NCBI GenBank assembly: GCA_947095535.1
Contig: OX352774.1
Span: 28,784,496-28,848,495 of the forward strand
Reading direction: 5' to 3'
DNA length: 64,000 nt
From: Poecilobothrus nobilitatus
Taxonomy: Eukaryota > Arthropoda > Insecta > Diptera > Dolichopodidae
Shown: positions 12,863 through 26,023 of the stretch, in pieces
Layout of the letters: each line of letters starts with the position of its first letter
Position numbering within the stretch: position 1 is the first letter of the stretch
Translations under genes and position numbers: made by a program
The notes under the pieces: model-generated
Database searches by the model: none
The model's input: only the letters and a program-made list of their open reading frames with translations
Told to the model about the DNA's origin: nothing

Positions 12863-13142
12863 AAATTTTGAAATTGTGAAAACTTTGATTTTTTCCTTTT
12901 TCGAGTTTTTTCTTTCTTGGAGCTTTGCATCATTGAGATTTAGGTGGATTCCCATTTTCTATACATAGAATTTTTCTGTATATATAGAAGTCAGCTGGTA
13001 TACCATAAATTTTTGAAAGTTTAACTTTTATGAAATTCAATCGAAAGAAATTTTTAATCCATAAGAATACTCTATTAAGGGACTTTAATTAATAGATTCA
13101 AACTGATCTTTAATAAATATATGTATTATACTTTCGACCAGA

Positions 13143-13371
13143 TGCCTTATCGCGTAGTGCTACTTTCGCTAAACGAAAATCGCATTCGAAAATTTGGAAC
13201 TTTGAAAATCGAAAATCGTAGAATTGCGTTGCGAGTACAAAATTAAAATTTTTATACTATGTAATGCTTACAAAGTTAGGCACCAGTATCAAAATTTTAA
13301 TTTGCCATTGAAAGTTCCATATTTTCGAATGCGATTTTCGTGTAGCGAAAGTGGCACTACGCGATAAGGCA
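13143..13371. mobile_element. MITE with about 62-base terminal inverted repeats
   Basis: Terminal inverted repeats of about 62 bases (13143-13204 and 13310-13371) begin TGCCTTATCGCGTAGTGC and differ at about four positions. The repeats contain ACGAAAATCGCATTCGAAAA. The motif CCAG occurs just outside both ends and may be part of the target duplication, but the exact ends are uncertain. The 105-base middle is A/T-rich and non-coding. It is a clear non-autonomous DNA transposon by structure; its superfamily is unknown. Confidence 0.88.
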
Positions 13372-14955
13372 CCAGTTAAACGAAAGACCATATTTTGATT
13401 AATTAATATTCTTAAAAATTTCATAAATTGCTAAAACTATAACCGTTATAAATATACTCAATATACCTAATAAATATAAACCTTTCATTCTATTTATGAA
13501 TGGAATTTCAATTAAAAAAAAAAAACAAAAACCAAAAATAAATAAAAAAAATTTTATAATATCAAATATTTTGTTGACATTTCGAATTAAAAATAAATTT
13601 ACTTTTTATCTAAATTCTACATTCAAATTAATTGAAAATCCGTTAAAGCTATTTAAGGATTTCTTTAAATGTGGGATATTTTTATGAAAAAAAAAAAAAA
13701 ACAAAACAAAAAAGTTATCAGTTCATTTGCATCAAAAAGGGTTAAGCTTAGATAGATATGTGTTTACAAGTAGATACATATAAATAAACTAAGTATGTGT
13801 GTTAGTTTTTATTTATTTTAAATTATATATACTTTATAAATGTTTACAATTCATATTTGAAATCATATTTTACGACTTTAATATGAATATTTTATAACTT
13901 TATTAAAAAAATTTCTGAAAATAGAAACAAAAACATAATTTTTAACCCTTTAATTTTTTTTTGTATATTGTATTATAAAACACACATAATATGAACGTAC
14001 ATAATTAATATATGATATAAATAAGTATATAAACACATTCAAACATTATTTTATGACTATTTAACTGCGTACATAAATTTATTTAATATTTTTTGCAAAT
14101 AATACATATATTTTTTCCTTATAATCTCAGTTTAAATATTTTAGGTTTACCGAAAAATTTTGTCAGTCTTTTTTTTTTTTAAATAAAAGTTATCGATTTA
14201 TTTTACATTGTATAATTAAAAATATTTAAATTAACAGATATTTATTATTTATCTGCTAAAGTTGTATGTATGTATTACATTTGAATCCTTTTCATTTAAA
14301 AGGCTATATTGATTTTTTTTGCACTTTCGAATAAATGATTTAAAGTAAAGTCTATTCTAAATAATATCTAAACAATAATGCAGTAGTGTTAAGTTGGTGA
14401 CCTTTTAATGACATTGGTTTAAACATGGTCGGTCATGTTATATTGAATGCAAGTTATAGTTAAGCTGATGTAAGTGTAATGTTTATGAAGCTGAAGCTCT
14501 GTTATAAAACTATGCCCTATACAGTTTCTCTTTATTTATTAAAATTAGTTTTCCTTAAAGAAAATTTCAATAGCTTAGAGTAAACTTAAGTGAAATCGCA
14601 AATTTGTAATTGTGGAGGGTAACAATTTAAAATTGTGATAGTTTGCCAAAAGTCTATACAATTTAAGTTTTTAAGAACAACATTTTTTTCTACTCTCTGC
14701 TCTTTTCTAATATAATAAATGGAAATTCTTTTTACGGATAAATGTTTTTTTTTATTTTATTTTGTATTTTCTGTAACAGGTTTTAAACTTCACATATATT
14801 TAACTTGAAAATTTCGCACTTAACAATAGCATAATTGTTAATAGTTATATTATTCTAAGTGAATCACTTACCATATTTGTGGTGGTGGAACAATATATAA
14901 TTTATGTAGCTCTTATACTCTAACTAACCACTTAGCATATTTGTGTTGAAACAAG
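13372..14955. other. AT-rich sequence, no gene seen
   Basis: Poly-A/T and TATA-rich. The open frame at 13496-13687 is Lys/Asn/Phe-rich low-complexity sequence with no domain. Confidence 0.65.
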
Positions 14956-15031
14956 CCATGCCTGAAGTGAAAAGGCTGTGTAATTTTCTTGTAACATTTA
15001 TGTGGCAGGGGAATATACTACAAAAAAAAAA
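14956..15031 (+). mobile_element. 5'-truncated copy of the tRNA-derived SINE
   Basis: It matches only the 3' part of the SINE at 36050-36235: CC(A)(T/C)GCCTGAA, AAAGGCTGTGTAATTT, CATTTATGTGGCAG and an A-rich tail. The tRNA-like head is absent, as expected for 5' truncation during target-primed reverse transcription. Flanking TTG-TTGAA motifs hint at a short target duplication but are not conclusive. It overlaps the start of a 103-codon open frame (14943-15254) that shows no domain. Confidence 0.75.
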
Positions 15032-18000
15032 CTACTTGTTGAAGGCTTTCAATATTCACACTATCAAAAACATACGATTTTCAAATAGCATATGTGACAT
15101 AATCAGAATTTTGGAAATATTGAACTTAATTGCATGTATGTGCAATATACCATCGATATTATCAGCTGTGTTTGTTATAAATATCATACATCACCGAAAT
15201 TTTTCTTCATTATTTAGATTTTTTAGGCTTAATATTAGTTATAACTACTTTTAAGCTATAGGTATACTTTATTAAGGAAGATTTTTCATATATTTATGAA
15301 TCTTTTTGTGTCTGTTATTTTTTTCTATACAGTTAATCATTAAAATGTTTTATACACTAAATCTAAAATTATATAATGAAAACAAAATTCCGATAGACCT
15401 ATTTTATATAAATTTTAACATATATATTTAATATAATATATATTAAAATAATATTAACATTTATCGATCCTTTAAAGGATATTATTTTAAAGCTTTTTTA
15501 AAAAATTTCATTTACATAAAATTTTTTAATATCCGGTCTGGTCTAGTCAGTTCAATGTTTTGCATGTTTTTTTCATCATTTAAATATCATTATCGTATTT
15601 AAATTTTTACTTTCAAAATACATCAACACTAATACTATTAAATTTATATAATTATGTACATATACATATAAATTTAATGAAATTACATATGATCAACCCT
15701 TTTCTTACATTTTTTTTTTTTTTCGTTTTTGTAACAAAAACAAAAAAAGGAATACACAAATTTGCTTGTAGAGAAATGCACTCCCTCAAGCCATATGGTA
15801 AATAAATAACAAGGGAGAGTCAGTTTAAAAAAGAAAAATAGGAATTGTGACGATGATGATGAAATTTGACCCCTTTCTATCATTGATGTTTGTGTTTTTA
15901 TTTTTTTCTATGATATCAAAAAATGACAAAACTTTGCAAACTGATGAGAATAATAATAAAATCAAAAAAAATTTTTTTTTTTTTGTAATATTGGATAGAA
16001 AAAAAAAAAGAGATATTTTTTTTACAAATCGATAATTTGATTTTTTTTTTTTATTTGATATATTTTGTGAATAATTTGTTATCTTTCATTAATCTTTATA
16101 ATATTTACACATCCATTCTTAAATATAGTTACAAGATACTATATTCAGTAAAATAATACTATATATATATATATATGTATCATATAGCTAATCTTAATGT
16201 AGATTGAAACATGTTTAGAACTAATATGGCGTAATTTTATCCTTAACTAGTCAATTATATTATTGAAGCGTATTAAAAATAATAATGACGACATTGACAA
16301 AAAAAAAAATTTAAAAAAAAAACAAAAAATACAAAAAAAAATGAAAATTTTCTTTTTTAAAGAATTAACATGCAATTATTAAAAATTTATACATATACGT
16401 ATATATTATATAATCCTCATAGTGAATGGGTTCAACTTCTATTATTACTAATATATTATAAGTACATTTGGATAAAGAATATATAAGTTTTAATTCAAAT
16501 ATTTTCCATTATCTTGCTTCTTATCTTTAGATTTTTATTTTTCAATATTGTATATATATGTGCATATATGTATACAGTATATATACAAATATAATTAATA
16601 ACTCTTGTTCTGAATTGATTCTGAAAAGGACGAAAATTCAATAATGAATGAATATGAATGAATTGTCTAATCAAGTCAACCATTCAATATTTTAAAAATA
16701 AAAACAAAAAAAAAACAATTTTTTTTTTTTTAAAATGACATGTTAACTATTATAATAAGTACGTATATATAAAATACAATAATACATACATACATACATA
16801 TGTACATACATTTTATATATGATTTATTATTCGTAATTAAAATGAAATAATAATGGATTATTCTTTTCGGATATATAATCATGAATGTATTATACATTAT
16901 ATACATAGTAGCATCATATCATTCATTTATACATATATAAATTACAAGCTGCATGTGTACACTTTTGGTTACTATTGTTATGATCTTTATTACAATTTTT
17001 TATTTTTCTTTTTTAATTTAAAATTTAATTTAAAAAAATGAACGCAAAATGTTTAAATTTTTTTTTTTTTCATTTTTAAAATTGTATTGTCATCATGTCA
17101 GTAAAAAGATTTACAGTTACTTTATTTAATTTGTATATTCTTTGCCAAAATTAAAAAAAAAAACAAGAAAATTAAAACAACAAAAAAAAAAAAAAATCCT
17201 TTTTAGAGCATGCTGACAACTGTCAAATATATAGATAGGTACAATTGTTTTCGTTTTTTTGTACATATTGTACTTAAAAAAAATTAAATGGCGTTGTTCT
17301 TAAAATGTGCATATGTACAATATAATGGTAATGAAATTGCGTATTTTTTAACTATTTTTTTTTTCTTTTTTTTTGACAAAATCTAGATCAAATATCAGCA
17401 ACAATCATATATATACAAATAAACATACATACATATACGTACATATGTATGGATAGATGTATTATTAATTTGGGAATGTTTTTTGATACAGTTAAGGAAA
17501 AAAAAAAATATTATAAAGTGAAATGGAATTTGATAAATTGTACACTTTTTTTGATGGAACTGTCAAATTAACAGCTAGAACAAAATATAGATAAGAAAAT
17601 AAAATTTTTAATATTGTTGATTATAGTATTTGTATTATATAATATAATTTTGCTGACTAACAAAATTATAAAACTTTGGTAAGGCCTTGTGAAAATTTGG
17701 TAAGCCCTTTGTAACTGCTGTACTTTGTAATAGTTAATTTTTAAAGATAAATAAAAAAATTAGTAAAACGGTATATGCATTTACAGTTTTAAAGATATAA
17801 ATATTTGTAAATATTTAATAAAACTATTTACAGAAATTGTATTGAAATTTGTCTATAGTCTATAACTATTGTTTTTTATCATTATCTTTATAGCTTACTG
17901 ATTGTCTTCTATTTTGAAGTTCTTCGATAATAATTTTAATTCTACTTATTTATTAATTTTTCTTTTTATGAAAATGAAGTCATATGATAAATTGAAATTT

Positions 18001-18440
18001 GAGTATTCTTCGAATTTTCAATTAAACTGGATCTGAATTTGTAAAATTAATTAGATGCAATCGTTTTATAAACTGACTGGCTGACTGACTCAAGGAACAT
18101 GTAGCTGTATCATCACCTTTTTTTTATTTTTATCTGCAGATAGTGTAGTATTAATTTTTCCAGCTAAATGTATGAGCAATCGTATCAAATATACTGCATC
18201 GAGATCTTACGTATATATATTTGACTTGTATATCTTACAGAAATGCTAAGAAATATATCATATAGCGTAAAACTAGCACTTTTTTAAGGAAGTGTACCAG
18301 TTTTAATTATAAATCCAAAATAAATTTTCGAACTGAGTTGCAAGGCATATTTTTACAGTCCTCAAAAACATATTTTTACAGTATAATAACTTTTTAAAAA
18401 TATTTGTACAAAAATCCAAAAAAAAAATTTAGGTTAGTAA
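15032..18440. other. AT-rich, microsatellite-rich sequence, no gene seen
   Basis: Long A/T homopolymers and CATA/TATG arrays, for example 16785-16812 and 17405-17455. An imperfect direct duplication of TTTGGTAAGNCCTT sits near 17673-17712. Open frames here are low-complexity or read through microsatellites. Confidence 0.65.
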
Positions 18441-18460
18441 ACAGTATGGTCTAGGTTCTG

Positions 18461-18510
18461 CTACATTTTAAAGGTACACTACGGACCTAGAGTCTAGTGA
18501 ATACTACAGC
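18461..18510 (-). repeat. Short dispersed repeat shared with 33481-33525
   Basis: On the minus strand this reads AGTATTCAC, then GGTCCGTAGTGTACCTTTAA, then AAAATGTAG, matching the plus strand near 33481-33525 with several differences over about 45 bases. Both may be pieces of one old element. No structure is defined around either. Confidence 0.4.
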
Positions 18511-20616
18511 ATTAGGTCAATAAAACTAAAGGGCTTTAAAACATAAGTTAAAAAAGATTGCAACACAATCATTCCTAAATAAATGTTAAATGTTAAATGG
18601 AAATGTATTTTTATAACGTGAACTGTTAAATTTTGTGTTAAATTTTTGTTATTACTTCATTAAGATTAATTTTATATTTTATAATAATTCTATACTTAGA
18701 TAATAGGATTGAAGACTAGCTTAAACCAAAGCTATTAACTTTAAAAATAAAAATTAATAACAAATTTGAAAAATTCATTTAAAAATACACAAAAATTTCT
18801 GGTTTAAGGTGTAACAATAAATTTGTATATTAATAAAATTTTTGTTTATTTTATATAGATTAGACTTGCGTTCTAGAATCCTTAGAGAATATTATATCCT
18901 TCTATTATATTCATTAATTTTTAATTTTTGTTATTATTATTAATTTCTTTTATAATATTTTCCTTTTAAAATCCTTTCTTTTGTATTATATGTATTTTTT
19001 TTTTTTTTTTACCCTTGATGAATGAATATGATATCCTGCACCTTTTTCCAATGAATTGAAAAGATTATTATAAAAATAAAAATTCCTCTAAAGTAAAGTG
19101 ATTTTAATCAAACCAAAAAAAAAAAAACAAAACAAGAAAAAGAAAAAGACAAACAAAAAATAAAAATTATCCTGAAGAAATAACTTGTTTCTTTTTTTTT
19201 TCCATCTTCATTTTTTTTAATATTACCAACAGTGATCTACATTAAGTACATGACATGACAACATACATATATATACATAATATATGTATATATATAGATT
19301 TAAGACATAAGATACATGTTATATACATTAAGAGCATGTGGCCCATGCCAAATGCCATTTTTTCAAGTTTTATTGATCACTTCTATTATTAAAACCCAAA
19401 AAAAAAAGAAGAAAACCTTTAATATAAAAAAAAAAAGGAAAATAATCAACAATAATACAATGATAACAAAAAAAAAAAAAATAACATTTTTAATTTTTTT
19501 AAATTCATCATCAGCTTGCCAGTTGCCATCAGCCAGTTTAAATAGAATAGCAGATGTTTATAGAAACACAGAGAGGAATAAGAGAGAAAATGTTTTATAA
19601 ATGTTCCTAAAAACCCGAAATTCAATTTTTATTTCATATTATTATTATTGTTGTTTCTGTTTTTGTTTTGTATACATACAGGGTCGTTCAATATATATTA
19701 CAACAGTTATTATTATGAATGCAACAAAATACAAAATTGAAAATAACAAAAACAAAAAAACAAAAAAAAAAAAATTAATAATAAAACAAGAAATAATCGT
19801 TTGGCATCTGCTCATTATACTGTATATGTAGGTCCTTATTGTAATTTAAGTTTAGTTTTTCATTTCATTTTGGTTTTTTTTGTAAAGAGAGAAGCGTGCC
19901 AGGTGCATTAAAATCTTTTAATGGAAAAATATTTAAAATTATAAAAACTAAAAAAATTACCGACCTACCAAAATTTTTTTTTTCTCCGATACGATAACAT
20001 TTTTTAAGACGTACTTTTTCACCGGTTACGAGGACCTACAAAAAAAAAAACAATAAACAATTCAAAATTTAAAATTAAAAATTAAAAATCATTGAAGCAA
20101 AGTGAATTAGTTAGTTTTGTTATTATTATTGTTTTTGTTTTTAGTTTATTATAAAAGGAACAAAAAAATAAGAACCCTATTAGTAACTAGTATATGCATG
20201 TACATTCAGTGTACATAAAGTATACATATAAGTATATGCATATATTATCTTACTTGGCTTGTCCTACTTTAAGAAGTTAAATTGTATATCTTTAAGAAAA
20301 AACTGTACTATTTGATTTAATATACACTAGGATACTCGTGTGAACCAAAAAAAAAATAAAAAAATAAAAAAATCAAGAATGAATAAAAATTTATTGATCC
20401 TTTTTAAAATCTACGGTAGAGAAAATTGTAGAAATTCAAGTGATCGATAAATATTAATCTAAGAAGATGTGGTTAATAACTATACCTCTTAAATAATATT
20501 CTCTTGAAACTAAGCCCATTCGAAATAAATTTTAATTAACTAGTTAATTATTTAACTCTAGAATGAATAGAGAGGAAGAAAAATCAGAAACCGAAATTGA
20601 TACAAGTAAAGTCAAT
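18511..20616. other. AT-rich sequence, no gene seen
   Basis: Poly-A/T tracts and TA-rich sequence. The Lys-rich open frames at 19316-19600 and 19601-19831 come from poly-A runs and have no domain. Confidence 0.65.
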
Positions 20617-21202
20617 GGGCCGATTGCATAAAACTGAGGTTGAACTAAATTCATACTTTTTCAAATAAAAATTAAGCATGAACCTGTAGTTTTTGTTTAA
20701 AAAAGTTAGATTTGAGTTCAAAAGCAGTTTTTTTTCCATTCGACGCAAAGATTCTAACTTATAAGAACTCTTCTTTTCTAAACACTAACTACCATATTTA
20801 ATGTATCAGAATGTGTATATGCGGTTAATTTTTCTGAGTATATGTGGTAATAAATTTTTTGAGTGTATGCAGTAGTATTTTTTCTTTCAAATTAAAAGAA
20901 ATCATAGTCTATTTTATAAGTACATATATAATATATGTATAAGTATTATTAATGAAATTTTCCTGAATAAATTAACATTATAAATGTAGATCAAAATTCA
21001 TAACATCTTTTTTTTATTTTAAAAACATTTTCTCATGACTATTGTCCTATTTTGTAAATATATCTAGTTAAAATGAAATAGTTTTCACTTTCAAAACTAT
21101 TTTAAAAACTTGTTTTTTATTTTTCATTTTGTCAATTTAAAAAGAGGGTCGATCCTTAAAAAAGTCTACTTTAAAAGTTAACAGTTTTTGCATAAGGTGG
21201 TG
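20617..21202. mobile_element. Possible MITE, weak terminal inverted repeats
   Basis: The left end GGGCCGATTGCATAAAACTG and the reverse complement of the right end (CACCACCTTATGCAAAAACTG-like) share a TGCA-AAAACTG core followed by a GTTNAACT-like motif. The match needs an indel and no target duplication was found. The interior is A/T-rich and non-coding. Confidence 0.3.
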
Positions 21203-21967
21203 ATCAAATAATTCTTTAAAGTAAAAAAAAAAAAAACTGGAAAGAAAATTGTAATGACGTCAATAAGAATTCCCTTTTTATTTTTGCGTGTTATTTTTTC
21301 TTCTTTCTATATATTATACATACATAATATAATAGGAAGGGTGCATATAATGATTTGAAATTACTTATGTGTTTGTTTGTACTATTTTTATACTACTGGG
21401 TATAAATTTTTTTTTCTTTTTTTATAATTAGGATGCTAAAGACAGTGTGTGCTAAAAATTCCTTTTGAAATGGCAAAAAAAAAAAAAAAAAAAACAAAAG
21501 AAAAAAAATTTATTCCTGCTGATGATAATGATGTCGTTTGCATTTACGAAGTTGATTACGATTTTTTTGGTTTTTGTTTTTTTTTTTTTATATTTTACAG
21601 TACACCAATTTTACCATAAAAACCATGGGTTGTTAATGTTTTTTTTATGTTTATAGGATATTGAAATTGCGCAATAAAAATTTTTTTGAAAGCGGAACAG
21701 GATATAAATAATAATAAAAATTTACATGAGTAATAAACTCATCTATTATTTTGGGTTTTATATATTATGTATTAATGTATATATGTCCTTATGTATTTAA
21801 AATATTCGTATATATGAATTATTATTAGAAGAGATTACAAAATTATTTATTAAAAATATTTTAGTAATTTTAGATAAGAAATGTTATATAGAGATTTTTA
21901 ATTACAGGCAATTCTTAAATATTTTATATTGTGAAGACAGGGGTAGGGCTAAAAAATGTTTGCTTCT
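21203..21967. other. AT-rich sequence, no gene seen
   Basis: Homopolymer-rich. The 63-codon open frame at 21465-21656 starts in a run of about twenty A residues and is not supported as a gene. Confidence 0.65.
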
Positions 21968-22134
21968 GGGCCCTATTACACCATCCACTTATCACTAATC
22001 AAATAATAATTTTTTTTGCATAAAAGTTTTTGTTGCATAATACATAATTCAAAAAAGTTTTGATTATTAAAAAAAAAAAATTATTATTTGATTATTTGAT
22101 TTGTGATAAGTGGTTGGTGCAATTTATAGGCCCC
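21968..22134. mobile_element. Short foldback MITE
   Basis: The two halves are inverted: GGGCCCTATTACACCA at the left and, reverse-complemented, GGGGCCTATAAATTGCACCA at the right. Both continue as CCACTTATCAC, TAATCAAATAAT and a T run. The arms reach about 21968-22020 and 22063-22134, leaving only a short middle, so the whole unit could fold into one hairpin. The target duplication is unclear. Non-coding. Confidence 0.8.
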
Positions 22135-23033
22135 TGGTATAACATTTATTTTTAATATCTTCTTTGCAAAAAGTAAATTTAAAACTAATTCCAAAGCTAT
22201 TTATATACATTTTTTTACTTCTATGTCATGTTTGATTACATATACATATGTATATTGAAATTTAATTTAAGTTATTTAGTTGTTATAAGACAAATAAATT
22301 GAATACTCCTTTTTAGGTTTAAGTAGATATGTTTTATCACAATAATGTCTATACCTATAAAGCTTTTTGAGATATATCATTAAAATCTTAGTTAAAAACT
22401 TGATATACGACTGCTATAACTGAGTACTATTTTGGTTCACCTAATTTGTTAAAGTAATGCATCTATCAAAATAAACTTTTATATTAAGGCTTAATTAGTT
22501 TATGATGCCTTCAGTAAAGTGCAATTAAATAAGCAGTGGTATACAACCATTATATGTTACTAAAAAAAAAAACAAAAAACAAATGGCAGAATATAAGAAC
22601 CACTATAAAAAAAAAAACGTTATTAAAATAACTGAAATTGGAAAACAAATTAATGTTTGTAATGTATACGGTAAAATGCTATGGGAATAAGATATTCCGT
22701 ATGTATATTTATAAGGTAAAGTCAACAAAAATTACTTCTCCTTATTTTCTTTTATATATAAAAATTGATTAAATCTCTTGAGATTTCAAACTGAAACAGA
22801 AATAAAAATCTGTTCTAAATCGAAAATAATTGAAATTTATATATAAAATTACATATTGAGTTTTACGTCATTATATAAAAATAATTACATTGATGTCATG
22901 CAGATTATACTTATATTATATTAGAAGCACAGAAATATTCTTAAAAGCGATTTATTTTTATTAAAACTTTAAGTAAATTTTAATTTAAAAAAACAAAATT
23001 TTGCTTTTATTGTATTATTTTTTTAAATATGTA
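22135..23033. other. AT-rich sequence, no gene seen
   Basis: Poly-A/T and TA-rich. No supportable feature. Confidence 0.65.
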
Positions 23034-24051
23034 CAGGGTGTTTTAGATTTTCGAATATTAAAACTTTTAAAAAGTTATATCGAAAAACTTTAAACCTTCT
23101 TGAAATTTCAAATTGTACCTAATGGCTCCTTTAATATCTTAAGCATTTAAATTGTTTAGAAGAATATTTTAATCATCATTGTCATCTTTTGATGTTACAG
23201 CCTGAGGTTAGGATACAACTCCCCCAAGAGAAAATTTTAGTAGTAGTAGTAAATTTTAGTATAATTTAAAAATAAAAGTGATTATTTTATTTTTTGGGCT
23301 GTTTTTACTACAGCCTTCTCTTTATTTAACTGTTGTTTTTCTTTAATATTTCCATTTCTTACTATGTGATCAGATTGCCTGAATTGCAACAAAAATACAA
23401 AAAAAAATTTTGTATTTTCGTAATTTTAAGAGGAAATTTCTGATTTAATAATATGATATATTCATTTTGGCTAACAGATGCTTTAATTTTTAAAAAGTTT
23501 TAAAGATCATATATAGGATTCACCATTGACGATTAGTTCGTACACTTCCATAGGGTGCACTATCTGAATTTGCTAGAGCATGCGCGTGTCGTATATTTTA
23601 CGACACAGAATTTATTATTAAATAATGTTAGATATAATATTTAAATAATTAATAAAATTAAAATTTAAGTAAATTTGAATTTTATAAGTTATATTATCAA
23701 ATAAATATCATAAATATTAGAAAAAAAAATTTAATAAATTAAAAATCTAATCACGTGTTCTAAAATTTACAATAGTATTTAGTACCTATCGCTAAGCATT
23801 CAAATAAAATAAAACTGAAAACGAAATCCAATTTCTAAAAAAGTCACCAAATGTTTACCGCTACACTACATATTGTTTCACGAATAAAAAGAGCTCCATA
23901 AAAACTTTTGACCAATCAGAAAGACTCAACAACAATTTTGTATACAGGTGTGCACCTAAATACTATTTTTGTCATAAATTTTACGATAGCCTTGGAAGGT
24001 TACAAATAACACTTAATATAATTTCTATTTCAATTAATTTTAAATACCCTG
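23034..24051. mobile_element. Candidate non-autonomous mariner/pogo-like element with short ends
   Basis: The left end CAGGGTGTTTTAGATTTT and the reverse complement of the right end, CAGGGTATTTAAAATTAA, match over about 14 positions. Each is flanked by TA (23032-23033 and 24052-24053), as expected for Tc1/mariner relatives. The interior has more complex patches (23520-23605 and 23900-24000) but no transposase motif. CAGGGTG ends are common in this superfamily, so a chance pairing of two separate ends is possible. Confidence 0.5.
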
Positions 24052-25346
24052 TACATGTGTACATTATGAATATTATATTTTATCAAATAAAATTTGTATA
24101 TATATACATATATATGCATTTGTATGTATATGCATATTAAAAAAAAACACCCTAGCTCCAGTGTCTTCGTTTTTTATTATTTTTTTTTTTATATTTTTCT
24201 TTTATGGAATCTTCGTTTTTAATGGTTGATATTGGTGAATAAATTTTCGATGATTTTTCATTAAATAAAATAAAAACAGAAGAGCTCATAAAATTTTCAA
24301 TAAAATAAAAAAACAAAAAAAAAATTTGTCCAATTTAAAAATAAATTTTTTATTTTCATCATTCCATTTTCATTTTCATTTTTTTTGTTGTTTTCAATTT
24401 AAAATCGATTGGGAATCGATATGAAATTTTATTGAATAGATTATATCAAAAAAAAAAAAAAAAAAACCATAACAATAACAAATAACAAAAAAAAAAATTA
24501 ATAAAAAAGATAAGTATGGCTCCGAATAAAAATTTGTATAAATTGAATATGATTTACATTTTACATATAAAATCATTTGTTAATAAAATGAAAGTAAATT
24601 AGTACCTTCTTTAGTAGTTAATATATACAGGCAGCTGATAATTCATTTTATGTGATGTAGCATTTTAAAACAGGGTTGTATTTTGATTTTTTGTTTCTCT
24701 GTTCGGTTTTCTTTTTTGAATATTTACAGTCTGAATGAATTTTAATTTTTTTCTTTTAATATTAAATAGGATTTAAATTTTTTAAGATTAAGATTAAAAT
24801 ATAGTGTTTTTTCTTTTTGAGATTTTTAGTAAATATAATAATATGTCAAAACTTCAACACAAAAGAATATTTAGAATATAATAGAATATTAACAATTACA
24901 AATTATTAAAATAATCGAAAAAAACATTAAAACATTTTAAGATTGATTGAAAACGTGATTAACACATTGATAAATGATAACAGTAATATAGAGTTCAAAA
25001 ATGGGATCACGACGTTATCTTAAAAAAAAAGAAAAACTATTATTGAATGGACAAAATCTTGATTTTTTTTATTTTTAAAATATTTTTGTAGATATTAAAA
25101 TTTTTTTGAGACAAAATCTTGAATGAAAAAATCTAGAATTTTATGTTGAAAAGAAATAAATTTCTTTAATGATTGTTTTTAAAATTGATGCTATGCTCTG
25201 TTTTATAGTTTATTACAAAATCAGGATTTCAATATTTTTAATTTTTTCTTTGTTGTTGATGTAAATATGTATTTAAGAAAAATAATTAGGACAGATTTTG
25301 TAGTTGGTTATAAAATCAGGGTTATGCGATATTTTCAGAATGTATG
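24052..25346. other. AT-rich sequence with worn repeat motif, no gene seen
   Basis: Mostly poly-A/T. From about 25200 a degenerate motif (TTTTGTAGTTGGTTATAAAA, then ATCAGG) appears; similar copies lie inside the neighbouring element (25561-25800), suggesting an old tandem repeat. Confidence 0.5.
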
Positions 25347-25354
25347 TATAAATA

Positions 25355-26015
25355 CGGCGATATATGCCAAAATTCTTGAACTCAACAAACAAACAAGCCA
25401 ATACTCTCTGGGGGATTATAATACCTGTAATCATCAAAAGTTCCTTGGGGACTTACGACTTCATAAACTGAAATATTTATATTATGTAATTCAGTATTAA
25501 AATAATCAATTATTTCCAAAATTTATAAAAGTAAAATATTGATTTGAATAATTCTTTGATGAGATTTTACAGTTGGATACGAAATTAGAATATTTTTCCA
25601 GAATGATAAAATTTTAGAGTTGGATACAAAATAAGGGGATTTTGTCTTTATCCAGAACAAATAAATACATACTCTGGAATAAAAGAGACAACCTTGATTT
25701 TGTAACCAACTTTAAAATTCATCCTATTTTAGAATCTTGCATAGATGAGATTAGGAGGAATTTTAGAATTTGATGCGAAATCAGGGCACTCCCTTTTTCA
25801 AGAACAAATACATAAAAATCCCTTCTAAGTCTTAATACAGAATATCGCATGGACGATATAAATATAGGTATATAATTGTATGAAATTATGTTTTATTTTT
25901 TAGGGCAGTTTTGGCTCACTCGTCACAGTTATAATATCCCGGAAGTTTTGGCTGGTTTTTTAAGCCATAAATTCTCTAGGGAACTTTTGAATCCGGGACT
26001 TTTGGCATATCGCCG
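25355..26015. mobile_element. Non-autonomous DNA transposon, 661 bases, 8-base target duplication
   Basis: The left end starts CGGCGATATATGCCAAAA and the right end finishes TTTTGGCATATCGCCG. They are inverted repeats differing by a two-base AT insertion. The flanks are a perfect direct repeat TATAAATA (25347-25354 and 26016-26023), so the target duplication is 8 bases, as in hAT, P or Merlin-type elements; the ends do not decide between these. The interior holds several worn copies of an AGTTGGATACAAAAT-like motif. An open frame at 25267-25500 crosses the left end and is not a gene. Confidence 0.8.
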
Positions 26016-26023
26016 TATAAATA

